A stretch of DNA of 64,000 nucleotides from Paenibacillus mucilaginosus 3016 (GCF_000250655.1 NC_016935.1:6962001-7026000), one strand, 5' to 3'. Shown: positions 16,762 to 26,593, numbered from the stretch's first letter. The notes: generated from the sequence alone by a model not told the origin. Program-made: numbers and translations.

Positions 16762-17575
16762 TTATCGAAAGCTCCCCGCGATCCATGACATAAATTCAGC
16801 GTCCGGGCGCTCCCTTCTCATGTTCATGACAAACTCCGCATCTTCCCCTGCAAGATACCGGAACTGATCCGTTCCGTCTGACGCGGCCCGGTAGATGGTC
16901 CTGGCGATGAGTTCGGGCGAGGAGCCGTTCGCTTGAAAACTCTCCACCTGCTTCTGCAGCACTGTCTCCGTGTAGTCTTTATAGGCTTCGAGTGAATCGC
17001 TTCGGATCAGATCCAGCGACCGCCCCGTCGAAATCCGTGTGCACGTTGCCGGGCTCCACCACCTTCACCCTGATCTTGAGGCCCGCGAGCTCATAATACA
17101 GGGACTCCGAAAATCCCTCAAGAGCCCATTTGCTGGCATGATACAGGGTTAATAACGGAAAGGCCACCCTTCCGCCAATCGATGACACATTGATGATCGT
17201 TCCTTCCTGGTTGGTCCTGAAATGAGGGAGAATCGCCTGCGTCATACGAAACACACCGAACACATTGACATCAAACTGCCTATGGATCTGCTCTTCCGAT
17301 GCCGCCTCAAATGCACCGAATGCCGCATAACCGGCATTATTCAGCAGGACATCGATTGTACCGAAACGCTCGATCCCCTGGCTCAGGGCCTCCTGAATCG
17401 TTTCTTCGCGTACAACATCCAGCCTTGAAACCAGAACCCGGTCCAATCGGCCGAGTTCCGTCTCCTTCTCCGGCGAACGCATCGTTGCGATTACATTCCA
17501 CCCCTGCTCCTGAAAGTATAAAGCTGCGGCGCGTCCGATCCCTGAAGAAGCTCCCGTAATCAAGATGGTTTTCAT
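16762..17575 (-). pseudogene. Short-chain dehydrogenase/reductase, single frameshift
   Basis: The 5' frame (17575-16979) gives a classical SDR: cofactor motif TGASSGIG at residues 7-14, NNAG near 82-85, catalytic Ser (NVSSIGG near 132-138) and YHASK near 147-151. It reads out of frame after HTDFDG. Removing one base from the C4 run at 17023-17026 joins it to the frame ending at 16762 (RSLDLIRSDSLEAY ... WIAGSFR), giving a normal ~270-residue SDR. The start is the ATG at 17575, six bases after GGGAGG; the ATG at 17581 abuts the RBS. It probably reduces or oxidises a small carbonyl/alcohol with NAD(P). The divergent TetR gene likely regulates it. Confidence 0.85.
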
Positions 17576-17636
17576 GGTCATCCTCCCTTGGTTTCGCTGT
17601 ACAGGAAAAATTATACACCGGGAACAGATCAAAGTA

Positions 17637-17658
17637 AACTAATTATACTAATTTAGTT
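17637..17658. promoter_or_regulatory. Operator-like dyad overlapping the SDR promoter
   Basis: AACTAA and TTAGTT arms 10 bases apart surround a minus-strand TATAAT (17642-17647) about 67 bases before the SDR start. Position and symmetry suit binding by the divergently encoded TetR-family protein. A plus-strand TATAAT at 17711-17716 may serve the TetR gene itself. Confidence 0.5.
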
Positions 17659-17746
17659 CATTTATTATTTTTCGTTCATTTATATAGTTTATTTAGCCTG
17701 CGGATAAGCATATAATGGAGTTATACCTAAGAGTGGAGGGTCTGGA

Positions 17747-18382
17747 GTGAGGAAGCCGGGAAGTGTGGATCAATATATCGAACGAATCAAGCCCGTTGTC
17801 AGAAAAACCAGGTTCAGTCAGCTCAAAATCGACGAGGTCGCCAAGGTAATGGATATCAGCAAGGCCACCCTTTATAAGTATTTTTCTTCGGGTGAAGACA
17901 TCATCTCTACGATTGTAGATCACTATACGGACTATATGCTTCAGGCGGATACCCTGGTCCAAGAGGACTCGGTTCCTTATCCGGAACGGTTTCAGAGGCT
18001 GTACGGGCATTCGCTGCGGTGTGTGATCTACGGCTCCAATCTGTTCATGCAGGATCTTCAGGAAAACTATCCGCCGTTGTACGACAAGCTCGCTGCAGCC
18101 CAGCAGGTCCGGAATAAAAATTTAACCCCCTTCTATGAGTCGGGCATGGAGAAGAAGATATTCAACCCCATGAATCCCATTCTATTTATGATCCAGGACG
18201 AAGCGGTCCTCCGGTCGATCGTGGAGCCTCTGTTCTGCGTCCAGTATGACCTTACCCTGAAACAGGCGCTTCTCGATTTTTATACGCTGAAGAAATTCCA
18301 GCTGCTTACACCGGAGCACCTCCAGGCGGTGGACGACTCCATCATCGAGAACGAGATCGTACAGCTCCTGCAGAGCCTGTAA
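17747..18382 (+). CDS. TetR-family transcriptional regulator
   Basis: 211 residues from a GTG at 17747 (GGAGGGTCTGGA upstream). The N-terminal helix-turn-helix spans about residues 10-52 (IDEVAKVMDISKATLYKYFSSGEDI), followed by an all-helical ligand-binding region with no recognisable subfamily. It is transcribed away from the SDR gene across a 165-base shared regulatory region, so it likely represses the SDR and itself until a small-molecule ligand binds. Confidence 0.88.
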   Translation: MRKPGSVDQYIERIKPVVRKTRFSQLKIDEVAKVMDISKATLYKYFSSGEDIISTIVDHYTDYMLQADTLVQEDSVPYPERFQRLYGHSLRCVIYGSNLFMQDLQENYPPLYDKLAAAQQVRNKNLTPFYESGMEKKIFNPMNPILFMIQDEAVLRSIVEPLFCVQYDLTLKQALLDFYTLKKFQLLTPEHLQAVDDSIIENEIVQLLQSL

Positions 18383-18413
18383 GATACGATATCCCGATAA
18401 AGAAAATGCGAAT

Positions 18414-18459
18414 AGGGCACCCGCCGGAGCAGGTCATCCTGCCCGCCGTGGTGCCCTTG
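18414..18459. terminator. Terminator between TetR gene and the sugar-sensor operon
   Basis: Long hairpin with outer arms AGGGCACC / GGTGCCCT (18414-18421, 18450-18457) and an inner GCAGG/CCTGC stem. On the minus strand it is followed by ATTCGCATTTTC. Serves converging genes. Confidence 0.65.
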
Positions 18460-18466
18460 CCTCCCT

Positions 18467-19483
18467 CTATTCCCGCGATTCCCCGACCAAGCCTCCATAC
18501 GCTTCGCTGCCGAACGGGAACAGCAGCTTCTGGTTTGCCTTCGAGAACATCGTGCTTCTCGTCACGGTGACCGCCCCCGTATCGACCCAAGGAGCAGCAG
18601 CGACTCCCGAAGAGGCCTCGACGGCTGTTTTGACCGCCAGATACCCCATGTTGAACGGCTTCTGCACAACGATGGCCTGAAGGACGCCTTCCTCCAGAAA
18701 GGCGATTTCCCTCATCGAGCTGTCGAAACCGACCATCGGCACCCTTCCGCCCTCCGGCTGCCCTTCCTTCAAGGCTCGGGCCGCCCCCACGGTGGAGGGC
18801 TCGTTCAGACCGATGAAGCCGTCCAGCTCACTGGCTGCCGCAGTTTGCAGCAGCTCCGTGGTCAACCGGTAGGCGAGCTCTTCCTCGGCATTCGTATAGA
18901 GGGTCTGCGCTACGGTGATCCCTTTCTCCTCCAAGCTGTCCCTCACCCCTCTTTCGCGTTCCACCGCAGGGGTCGAGCCTTTCACGAAGCTGATGACCGC
19001 CACCTTGGCCCCCGGCTTCAGCAGGGCCCCCATCGCATCGCCGACCTGCCTCCCGGCCGCATAATTGTCCGTGGCGATCAGGCTGGCGGCCGCCTCTGCA
19101 CTCAACCCCGAATCGACGGTAATGAGAGGGATTCCCGCCTCCTTGATCCGGGTGCATACAGGCAGCAGCCGATTGGAATCCGCAGCCGCCAGGATGATGG
19201 CCCGGGGCTTCCGGAGGATCGCCTCCTCCAGCAGGCGGATCTGCCCTTCGATCTCGGTCTCCGCCGCCATACCGGCCATCTGCACCTCCACGCCGTACTC
19301 CCTGGCGGCTGCCTCGGCTCCTTGCCGCATCGCCTGCCAGAACGAGATCCGGGGATCCGTCGTCTTCGGGATGAGCAGAATCGGCCTGCTCTTGGCATCG
19401 GCGCCCGACGTCCAGCCGTAATATCCGAGTCCGGCGGCAAGCAGCAGCAGTACCGCCAGGACCACTCCCCATCCTTTATTCAA
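18467..19483 (-). CDS. Membrane-anchored type-1 sugar-binding protein, probable sensor subunit
   Basis: 338 residues with one N-terminal membrane span (about 5-23) and no lipobox Cys, so it stays tethered to the membrane. The rest is an RbsB-like fold (DPRISFWQAMRQGAEAAAREYGVEV, AIILAAADSNRLLP, DGFIGLNEPSTVGAARAL, MVGFDSS). It overlaps the histidine kinase gene by 4 bases and is the last gene of the regulator-kinase-binding protein unit. A second, lipoprotein RbsB belongs to the transporter upstream (24064-23042). So this copy probably presents sugar to the kinase, as XylFII does with LytS in clostridia (family precedent; here inference). Confidence 0.85.
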   Translation of the reverse strand: MNKGWGVVLAVLLLLAAGLGYYGWTSGADAKSRPILLIPKTTDPRISFWQAMRQGAEAAAREYGVEVQMAGMAAETEIEGQIRLLEEAILRKPRAIILAAADSNRLLPVCTRIKEAGIPLITVDSGLSAEAAASLIATDNYAAGRQVGDAMGALLKPGAKVAVISFVKGSTPAVERERGVRDSLEEKGITVAQTLYTNAEEELAYRLTTELLQTAAASELDGFIGLNEPSTVGAARALKEGQPEGGRVPMVGFDSSMREIAFLEEGVLQAIVVQKPFNMGYLAVKTAVEASSGVAAAPWVDTGAVTVTRSTMFSKANQKLLFPFGSEAYGGLVGESRE

Positions 19484-21288
19484 CCCGCTGACCCTCCCTT
19501 GTCCTCCAGCTCCGGAAGCCGGATCGTCACCGTTGTCCCTTCCTCCAGTTCACTCTCGAACCCAAGGCCATAGCCCGGCCCAAAAGCCAGCGCGATCCGT
19601 TGATGGACATTATGCACGCCTACGCCGGAGCCTCCGGGAGCCTCCTTAGTGCGGGGAGTCCCGCCCAGTATCGTCTGCAGCTTCTCCGGGGTCATGCCGA
19701 CGCCGTCGTCCGATACCGCCAGTTCAATCCCTCCGGCCCCCCGCCGCCCTGAGATGCGGATATGGCCCGGCTCCGCCTTGTGCTTGATCCCGTGGTAGAT
19801 GGCGTTCTCCACGATCGGCTGCAGAACGAGCTTTACGATGGGGTACGGGTACAGCTCCTCCGGCACTTCAATGGAATAGGTGAACTTGCGGCGGTACCGG
19901 ATCTGCTGGATCGTCAGGTAATGACGGATCTGCTCAAGCTCCACAGCGAGGGGGACCCATTCTTCCCCTTGGTTAATGCTGGAGCGGAGCAGCTTGGCGA
20001 GCGCGGAGGTCATCGTGACGACTTCATCCACCTTCCGGGTTTCGGCCATCCATATGATCGAGTCGAGGGTATTGTATAGAAAATGGGGCTTGATTTGAGC
20101 CTGAAGCGCTTTCAGTTCACTGATGCGCTTCTGCTCCTGCTCCTGTACGATCTGCTCCATGAGATCCTGAATCCGGCCGATCATCACATTGAAAGTTCTC
20201 GCCAGCTTGCCGATCTCATTCGTGCTCTCAATCTCGACACGCTGCCCGAAGTCCCCCTTCTCCGCCAGCTTCATATGGCCTTCCAGCGCTTTGATCGGCC
20301 GGGTCAGCCTGAAGGACAGGATCACCGAGATCGATAGGGCGACGGCAAGGCACAGGCTCCCCCACAAGGCCGCGGACCCCTGCATGGCACGCTTGTTGCG
20401 GGCGAGATCCTCCGGATACACGACACCGACGACCTTCCAGCCGAACCGGGTTGTCGACACGGTGTAGATCTTCTGCTCCGCGCCCCTTCCGAAGGTCATC
20501 GTCCCGTCCCTGGACTCCAGGATGTCCGGTATCCGCTCCGTCTTCAGCTGCGTATTCAGGATCTGCTGCTGCGGATGATACACGAGGTCGCCGGAGGGCG
20601 CCAGGATAAATACATATCCCCGCCGGCCGAGCTGGATCTGCTTGCACAGGTTATCGATCACGCTGTAGTTCAGATCCACCAGCAGCACGCCTCCGTCCGC
20701 CCCTTCGCCCGAAGGCTTGGCGGCGGTAGAAGGAAGGGCTTTACTGATGGATACGACCCACGGGTACTCTCCCCTGTACAGCTGCTGAACATGCGAGGAG
20801 GTGATGGCCGTGCCCCCCTCCAGCTGATGCGCATTCAAGTACCACTCCTGCTGCCGCACTTCCGAAGAGGGCTTGAGGCTCTCCCCGCTCCGCCCTCCGA
20901 CCATTCCCCCGTGCCCGCCGACAAAGAGAATCGAAGCCATATCTTTCCGGGAAGCGAGGACCGAGCGGAAATAGTCGCCGAGCCGCCGTCCCAGCTCCTC
21001 CCCTTCTTCGCTGTCCTGCCGCGGCAGGGAGGCATACCGCTTCAATTCCCCGCTGCTGAGCGCAAGGGATGCAATGCTCTCCATGCTGTAGATGTAATTC
21101 TCGACATTCGTGTGCACCTGCCGGACCAATTCCTTCGTATACTCCAGCGAAGTGCCGGTCACCGCATCGGAGGAGAGCCGGTAAGCGGTATAGCTGAGAA
21201 TGATCGTGGTGCAGAGAATGAGGGCCGAGAACGCCAGCGCGATCTGCGTGTGGATGCTCTGATATTGAAAGAGCCGGACGCCTCTCAT
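19480..21288 (-). CDS. YesM-like sensor histidine kinase
   Basis: 602 residues: membrane span 1 at about 15-37, an extracellular dCache-type region to about 300, span 2 at about 305-327, a HAMP segment (RLTRPIKALEGHMKLAEKGD), a His_kinase domain with phosphorylatable His in QIKPHFLYNTLDSI, and an ATPase with N-box IVENAIYHGIKHK and G-box DDGVGM. It should phosphorylate the YesN-like regulator whose gene overlaps its start by 4 bases. The overlap with the tethered binding protein downstream suggests that protein supplies the sugar signal. Confidence 0.92.
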   Translation of the reverse strand: MRGVRLFQYQSIHTQIALAFSALILCTTIILSYTAYRLSSDAVTGTSLEYTKELVRQVHTNVENYIYSMESIASLALSSGELKRYASLPRQDSEEGEELGRRLGDYFRSVLASRKDMASILFVGGHGGMVGGRSGESLKPSSEVRQQEWYLNAHQLEGGTAITSSHVQQLYRGEYPWVVSISKALPSTAAKPSGEGADGGVLLVDLNYSVIDNLCKQIQLGRRGYVFILAPSGDLVYHPQQQILNTQLKTERIPDILESRDGTMTFGRGAEQKIYTVSTTRFGWKVVGVVYPEDLARNKRAMQGSAALWGSLCLAVALSISVILSFRLTRPIKALEGHMKLAEKGDFGQRVEIESTNEIGKLARTFNVMIGRIQDLMEQIVQEQEQKRISELKALQAQIKPHFLYNTLDSIIWMAETRKVDEVVTMTSALAKLLRSSINQGEEWVPLAVELEQIRHYLTIQQIRYRRKFTYSIEVPEELYPYPIVKLVLQPIVENAIYHGIKHKAEPGHIRISGRRGAGGIELAVSDDGVGMTPEKLQTILGGTPRTKEAPGGSGVGVHNVHQRIALAFGPGYGLGFESELEEGTTVTIRLPELEDKGGSAG

Positions 21289-22913
21289 ACCGTCTCCCCG
21301 GCTGCTGCGAGCAGGCGGAATTCCTTGGGCGTCCTGCCGGTATGCCGTTTGAAGATGACGCTGAAATACTGCGGGTCGGGGTATCCCACACGGGAAGCGA
21401 TGTCGTAGGCCTTGAGAGCCGTCGCCGCCAGCAGCTCCTTGGCCTTGTCGATCCGCAGACGGGTCAAATATTCCACGAAGGTCAGTCCGGTATGCTGTTT
21501 GAAGCAGGCGCTGAAGTAGCTGGCACTCATATAGATGTGGTCGCAGACCTGCTGAAGCGACAGGCTCTCGCTCACATAATGCTCCTTGATATAAGCCTCG
21601 GCGAGGTGCATCTGAGACTGGGTGGCCAGGCTCCGCCGCTCACCCAGGGTACAGATCACCCGGTGACAGAGCCCTTCCAGCCACTGCTTCAGCTGATCCA
21701 GGGTTCGGAGCGCCCTCATCTCCCGGAACGGATCTTCGCCGAATACCTCCGCTTCGCCGCAGCCCGTCTCCGCCACCCAGTTCATCAGGGCCACCACGAA
21801 CTTATACAGCATGCCGTAGCATTTCTCCACCGGAAGACCGGCCGACCTCCATTCTTCAAGCCAGGCGGAGAGGACGCTGCTGACCTGACTTCCCTTGCCC
21901 ATTTTCAGAGCCGACAGCAGCTTCTTCTCCCATTCCAGATATTCCATGGAATGCAGGCTCGTCCCCTGCTCCAGATCGCTGATGCACAGAATCCGGTTGC
22001 TTCCGAGCAGCAGGCGGTAATCCAGCGCCGAGCCCGCTTCCCGGAACGACCGGGGGACCTGCGTGAGGGCCGTACAATGCCTTCCTATGCCGATCGTCAG
22101 GGTAAGCTTCAGGTACTTCTCCACGCTGTAGGCTGCGTGAGCGGCCAGGTTCTGCGCGAGCGGCCCGATGCTCTCAGGCAGGCCGCAGAGCAGGACGCCG
22201 ATCCGGTCGTCCCGCGTACGAAAGACCGCCCCGCCGTTCTCCTTCTCGAAGATTTCCTGAAAAATATTGAACACGGCGAAGTGCAGCAGTTCAAGGTCCG
22301 AACCGGCATCGGCGGCCCCTCCGGCAGCCTGGGGATTCTGCCGCGGATCGATGTCCGCCACCATGGACACAAAGGCCGGGCCCGGCAGCGTCAGCCCAAA
22401 ATACTCCAGCTTCCGGTGCAGCTCTTCCCTCTTCATGACCGAGGCCGACAAGCGTTCCAGGAAACGCTCCTTGAGGAGGGGAAGGCTCTGGTTCAGCTGC
22501 TGCCGGATGACGCTGAGGTTCTCTCTGGAGGCCCGCTGCTCATCCAGCTCCGTCTTCAGCCTGCCAAGGAAAGCCATAAATTCCCTGGCATTGATCGGCT
22601 TGAGCAGATACTCATTCACCCTCAGCTTGATCGCCTCTTTGGCATAGTCGAACTCTTCGTAGCCGGTGATGATCACGATCTTCGTATCCCGGCTGATCTC
22701 CGCCGCGTAGCGGCTGAGCTCCAGCCCATCCATGAAGGGCATGCAGATATCGGTAATGAGGACATCCGGGCGCAGCGCTTCCAGAGCTTCGGCCGCATCC
22801 CTGCCGTTCTCATAGGCTCCTGCCAGCCGGAAGCCGCAGGCGACCCAGTCGGTCTTCTCCATAATGCCTTCCCGGACCTCATCTTCATCGTCTACCAGCA
22901 TCAGCGAATACAT
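21285..22913 (-). CDS. YesN-like response regulator (REC plus AraC-type DNA-binding domain)
   Basis: 542 residues. The receiver domain (1-120) has the acidic pair DD at 8-9, phospho-acceptor Asp55 in LITDICMPFMDG, and Lys in LLKPINA. A long middle region of about 300 residues with no clear domain follows. The C-terminal AraC double helix-turn-helix spans about 440-535 (SLQQVCDHIYMSASYFSACFKQHTG, AYDIASRVGYPDPQYFSVIFKRHTG). It probably activates the adjacent sugar importer operon. It is the first gene of its three-gene unit with its own promoter at 22976-23003. Confidence 0.92.
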   Translation of the reverse strand: MYSLMLVDDEDEVREGIMEKTDWVACGFRLAGAYENGRDAAEALEALRPDVLITDICMPFMDGLELSRYAAEISRDTKIVIITGYEEFDYAKEAIKLRVNEYLLKPINAREFMAFLGRLKTELDEQRASRENLSVIRQQLNQSLPLLKERFLERLSASVMKREELHRKLEYFGLTLPGPAFVSMVADIDPRQNPQAAGGAADAGSDLELLHFAVFNIFQEIFEKENGGAVFRTRDDRIGVLLCGLPESIGPLAQNLAAHAAYSVEKYLKLTLTIGIGRHCTALTQVPRSFREAGSALDYRLLLGSNRILCISDLEQGTSLHSMEYLEWEKKLLSALKMGKGSQVSSVLSAWLEEWRSAGLPVEKCYGMLYKFVVALMNWVAETGCGEAEVFGEDPFREMRALRTLDQLKQWLEGLCHRVICTLGERRSLATQSQMHLAEAYIKEHYVSESLSLQQVCDHIYMSASYFSACFKQHTGLTFVEYLTRLRIDKAKELLAATALKAYDIASRVGYPDPQYFSVIFKRHTGRTPKEFRLLAAAGETV

Positions 22914-22959
22914 TTCGATCGACCTCTCCGCATTCCAGAATGACCTACCGCAGCAAATA

Positions 22960-22976
22960 TGTAACCGCTTTATTCA
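22960..22976. promoter_or_regulatory. cre-like site at the start region of the sensor operon
   Basis: TGTAACCGCTTTATTCA, 12 of 14 cre positions. It touches the -10 element, so binding would block transcription. It differs by one base from the site at 14074-14090. Confidence 0.5.
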
Positions 22977-23003
22977 TTGTACAACGAATGCCCAAAGAGA
23001 CAA
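22976..23003 (-). promoter_or_regulatory. SigA-type promoter of the YesN-YesM-binding protein unit
   Basis: Minus strand: -35 TTGTCT (23003-22998), 16-base spacer, -10 TACAAT (22981-22976), about 60 bases before the regulator's ATG at 22913. Confidence 0.65.
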
Positions 23004-23041
23004 CCCCTTGCGGAGCTGTCCCATTCGGCTTGGCAGCTGTA

Positions 23042-24064
23042 CTAATTATAGAGCAGCGGCTTGATCGTATCCGAATCCATATTGCTCTTGTCGTACCAGT
23101 GGAAGCCCGTGTCGATGGTCTTCGGCACACTCTCGCCTTTGACCGCCATGGCCGCCGCCTTGACGGACCAGTAGCCGATCCCGATCGGATCCTGTGTAAT
23201 GGCCCCCGCCATCCGGCCGCTTCGGATCGCCTCGATCTGCTGCTTGCCGGAGTCGAAGCCGATGATCACGAGCTTCTCCTTCTTCAGCTCGGCGGCCGCG
23301 TTGAGCACGCCGATCGCGGAGCCTTCATTGGCGCCGAAGAAGCCCTTCACGCCGGGATGCGCCTGGAGGATCGCCTTGGCCAGGTCCGTGGACTTCAGAT
23401 GGTCGCCTCCGCCGTATTGAACGTCCACGATGCGGATCTTCGGATACTTCTCCTTGATCCGGTTCACGAAGCCGTCGCGGCGGTCGACGCCCGTTCGGCT
23501 CGTTTGGTCATGAACGATCAGGGCAATCTCGCCCTCCTGGCCGATCAGCTCCGCCATCTTATCCGCTGCCAGCGCCGCGGCCGCCTTGTTGTCCGTGGCC
23601 GCCGTCGTAACCGGCACGTCACTCTCGACGCCGGAGTCAAAGCCGACGACCGGAATGTTCTGGGCTTTGGCCTTCTGCAGCAGCGGAGCGACGGCTTTGC
23701 TGTCCAAGGCGGCGAGGGCGACAGCCTGCGGTTTCTTGCCGAGTGCGGCCTGCAGCATCTCGATCTGCTTATCCACCTGCGTTTCGGACTCCGGCCCTTC
23801 GAACGTAATCTCGACCTGATACTCCTTGGCCGCTTTCTCCGCGCCCTGCTTGACGGCCTGCCAGAACTGATGCTGGAAGCCCTTCGAGATGACGGGAATA
23901 TACACCTTCCCGGCAGCCTGGCTGTCCCCGGCCTTCGATGCTTCCGATGAAGCCGGCGCATTCGCCTGCTGCGATCCGCCCCCGTTCCCCCCGCAGGCGC
24001 CCAGAAGGGCTGCCGCCATCACGGTCACTCCGGCAAGCGCAAACCAAGATTTCTTTTTGGCCAT
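23042..24064 (-). CDS. RbsB-type sugar-binding lipoprotein
   Basis: 340 residues from the ATG at 24064 (MAKKKSWFALAG); an upstream in-frame start at 24097 is unlikely. The lipobox is ALLGACGGN (Cys24). The mature part is a type-1 periplasmic-binding fold for monosaccharides (IPVISKGFQHQFWQAVKQGAEKAAKEYQ, VAVALAALDSKAVAPLL, VVGFDSGVESD, GFFGANEGSAIGVLNAA). It feeds the permease and ATPase encoded upstream. The exact pentose/hexose cannot be read from sequence. Confidence 0.92.
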   Translation of the reverse strand: MAKKKSWFALAGVTVMAAALLGACGGNGGGSQQANAPASSEASKAGDSQAAGKVYIPVISKGFQHQFWQAVKQGAEKAAKEYQVEITFEGPESETQVDKQIEMLQAALGKKPQAVALAALDSKAVAPLLQKAKAQNIPVVGFDSGVESDVPVTTAATDNKAAAALAADKMAELIGQEGEIALIVHDQTSRTGVDRRDGFVNRIKEKYPKIRIVDVQYGGGDHLKSTDLAKAILQAHPGVKGFFGANEGSAIGVLNAAAELKKEKLVIIGFDSGKQQIEAIRSGRMAGAITQDPIGIGYWSVKAAAMAVKGESVPKTIDTGFHWYDKSNMDSDTIKPLLYN

Positions 24065-24100
24065 ACGTCTTCTCCCCCTTGTTTCGCTTAGGATCAATGA

Positions 24101-25090
24101 CTACTTCTTCCGGCGCCGCAGCATATCCGCATAGACCGCAAGGATGACGACCAGCCCGACGATCACCGTCTGCCATTCCTGCGGAACGGACAGGATGCGC
24201 AGCCCATTCGTCAGGACGCTCATGATCAAGGCGCCGATCACGGTACCCAGAATCGAGCCCTGCCCGCCGCTCAGCGAAGTTCCGCCGATGACGACCGCGG
24301 CGATGGCTTCCAGCTCATAGCCCGCGCCCAGGGCAGGCTGCGCCGAGTTGAGACGCGATGCCATCAGGATGCCGGCAATCCCGCTGAAGGCGCCGGTAAT
24401 CGTGTAGATGATGATTTTCCACTTATCGACGTTGACGCCGGACAATCTCGTCGCTTCTTCATTGCTGCCAAGCGCGAAGGTGAAGCGCCCGATGATCGTC
24501 TTGGAGAGGATGATGCTGGCAATGACCGCCAGCCCGAAGAAGATCAGCACCGCATTCGGGATATCGAAGCCCGGTACGACCGCACCGATCACGGAGCCCA
24601 TGGCGATGTCCATGAAGAGGGGAGCGTCGTTGAAATAAATCGGCTTCGTTCCCGAGATGACCAGCGACAAGCCCTTGGTGATCATCATCATGGCCAGGGT
24701 GGCGATAAAGGGCGGGATCTTCAGCTTGGCCACGGCCAGCCCGCTGAGAAGTCCGCAGACGGCCCCTGTAAGAATGCCTCCGATGATGCCGAGCGGCATG
24801 GGAAGCTGCCAGGTGGTGATGATGACGCCGGTCATCACGGAGGCGAAGGTCATGACGGTGCCGACGGAGAGATCGATGCCGGAAGTGATGATGACGAACG
24901 TCGAGCCCAGCGCCAGCACGCCGATCACCGCCGTGGACAGGATAATCGCAACCAGGTTGTCGAAGCGGAAGAAGTTGCTTGAAGCCAGAGAGAAGACGAC
25001 CACCAGCAGGATCAGGCTGGCAAAGGCAAGCACCTTCTGCATGGCCCCGGTCCGGATGGAAGGCTGGCGGTTCAGTGAAACGACTTTCAT
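24101..25090 (-). CDS. RbsC-type monosaccharide ABC permease
   Basis: 329 residues with eight to ten predicted membrane spans and the BPD_transp_2 signatures SGIDLSVGTVM near 70-80, GSNEEATRLSGVNV near 210 and AAVVIGGTSLSGGQGS near 265-280. It lies between the ATPase (gap 12 bases) and the binding protein in an RbsA-RbsC-RbsB order. Forms the membrane channel of a CUT2 importer. Confidence 0.93.
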   Translation of the reverse strand: MKVVSLNRQPSIRTGAMQKVLAFASLILLVVVFSLASSNFFRFDNLVAIILSTAVIGVLALGSTFVIITSGIDLSVGTVMTFASVMTGVIITTWQLPMPLGIIGGILTGAVCGLLSGLAVAKLKIPPFIATLAMMMITKGLSLVISGTKPIYFNDAPLFMDIAMGSVIGAVVPGFDIPNAVLIFFGLAVIASIILSKTIIGRFTFALGSNEEATRLSGVNVDKWKIIIYTITGAFSGIAGILMASRLNSAQPALGAGYELEAIAAVVIGGTSLSGGQGSILGTVIGALIMSVLTNGLRILSVPQEWQTVIVGLVVILAVYADMLRRRKK

Positions 25091-25102
25091 GGTACATCCT
25101 CC

Positions 25103-26593
25103 TTACGTTCGCATCGTAGCCAATCTCATGATTCTCTCCTGCGTCGCTTCCCCGCTGCTCAGCTCTCCGGTGATCCGCCCCTCGCACATCACGAGAATGC
25201 GGTGGCTCAGCCGCAGAATCTCGGGCAGCTCCGAGGAAATCATAATGATCGATTTGCCCTCTTCGGCGAGCTGCTCCAGCAGGGCGTAGATCTCGCTCTT
25301 GGCCCCCACATCAATCCCCCGGGTCGGCTCGTCGAAGATCAGAATGTCACAGTCCCGCGTAAGCCATTTGCTGATAACGACCTTCTGCTGGTTGCCTCCC
25401 GACAGGAACTTGACGGGCTGTCCGGTGCCCGGAGTTTTGATCTTGAGCGACTGGACATACCGTTCGGCCGTCTGGGCGATCCGCTTGTCATCCATCCAGC
25501 CCCACCGCGCGCAGCCGGCATAGCTGGCCACCGCGATATTCGTCTTCACGTCCATCTCGGTCAGGAGACCGAACTGCTTGCGGTCTTCCGATAGATAACC
25601 GAGACCTTGGGCGACCGCATCGTGAGGCTGCTTGATGCTCACCGGCCTGCCGTGGATCCGGATCTCCCCCCGGTCGACCGGGTCCGCCCCGAAGATCGCC
25701 CTTGCCGCTTCGGTGCGCCCGGCCCCCATCAGTCCCGCGAAGCCCAGGATTTCGCCCTGCCGCAGATGGAAGCTGATATTCCTCAGCTGCGTCCCGCGGC
25801 TTAAGTCCCGCACCTCCAGCACGACCGGGTTCCGGTTCTCCGCCGCGGAGGGTCTCGAGAGATGCCGGATCTGCCGGCCCACCATCATCGCGATGATCTG
25901 ATCGATGGTGATGGACTCCGTCCGCACGGTATCGATATAGCAGCCGTCCCGCATGACCGTAATCCGGTCCGTGATGCGCTTCAGCTCCTCCATCCGGTGG
26001 GAGATGTAGACGATGCCTACCCCCTGGCTGCGCAGCTGTTCGATGATCCGGAACAGCTCTTCGATCTCCGATTGGGTCAGCGCGGCCGTCGGCTCGTCCA
26101 TGATGAGCACCTTGGAGTCGAAGGAGAGGGCCTTGGCAATCTCCACCATCTGCTGCTTCGCTACCGTCAGCTCGGAGACCGGAGTGCCCGGGTCCAGCTG
26201 CAGGTGAAGCCGCGCGAACAGCTCCTGTGTCCTGCGGTGCAGCGCCTTCTCGTCGAGAAACCAGCCCCTGCGCGGCTCGCGGCCGATGAAGATGTTCTGG
26301 GCCACCGTCAAATGCGGCATCATGTTCAGCTCCTGGTGGATGATGCTGATGCCCATCTCCTGGGCCGCTTTGGTGTTCGGGATCTCGACCTCCCGTCCTT
26401 CGTACCGAATCCGGCCCTCGTCCTTGGCGTACACTCCGGTGAGGATCTTCATCAGGGTCGACTTGCCGGCGCCGTTCTCCCCTACGAGCGCATGCACCTC
26501 GCCGGCATGCAGCTCGAACCGGCACCCATCCAGCGCAAGCACACCGGGGAACCGCTTCACGATTCCTTCCATGGATATCAAGGGTTCACCCAT
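25103..26593 (-). CDS. RbsA/XylG-type double-domain sugar ABC ATPase
   Basis: 496 residues with two ATPase halves. Half 1: Walker [10 protein letters not shown] at about 38-46, Walker [12 protein letters not shown] near 165, and a degenerate LSGGQ replaced by [13 protein letters not shown]. Half 2: signature LSGGNQQK near 405 and Walker [13 protein letters not shown] near 425; the Walker A of half 2 is altered (GLMGAGRTE), as usual for CUT2 ATPases. The RBS GGAAGGGGGGAAGG precedes the ATG. It energises the importer for a monosaccharide and is the first gene of the transporter operon. Confidence 0.93.
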   Translation of the reverse strand: MGEPLISMEGIVKRFPGVLALDGCRFELHAGEVHALVGENGAGKSTLMKILTGVYAKDEGRIRYEGREVEIPNTKAAQEMGISIIHQELNMMPHLTVAQNIFIGREPRRGWFLDEKALHRRTQELFARLHLQLDPGTPVSELTVAKQQMVEIAKALSFDSKVLIMDEPTAALTQSEIEELFRIIEQLRSQGVGIVYISHRMEELKRITDRITVMRDGCYIDTVRTESITIDQIIAMMVGRQIRHLSRPSAAENRNPVVLEVRDLSRGTQLRNISFHLRQGEILGFAGLMGAGRTEAARAIFGADPVDRGEIRIHGRPVSIKQPHDAVAQGLGYLSEDRKQFGLLTEMDVKTNIAVASYAGCARWGWMDDKRIAQTAERYVQSLKIKTPGTGQPVKFLSGGNQQKVVISKWLTRDCDILIFDEPTRGIDVGAKSEIYALLEQLAEEGKSIIMISSELPEILRLSHRILVMCEGRITGELSSGEATQERIMRLATMRT

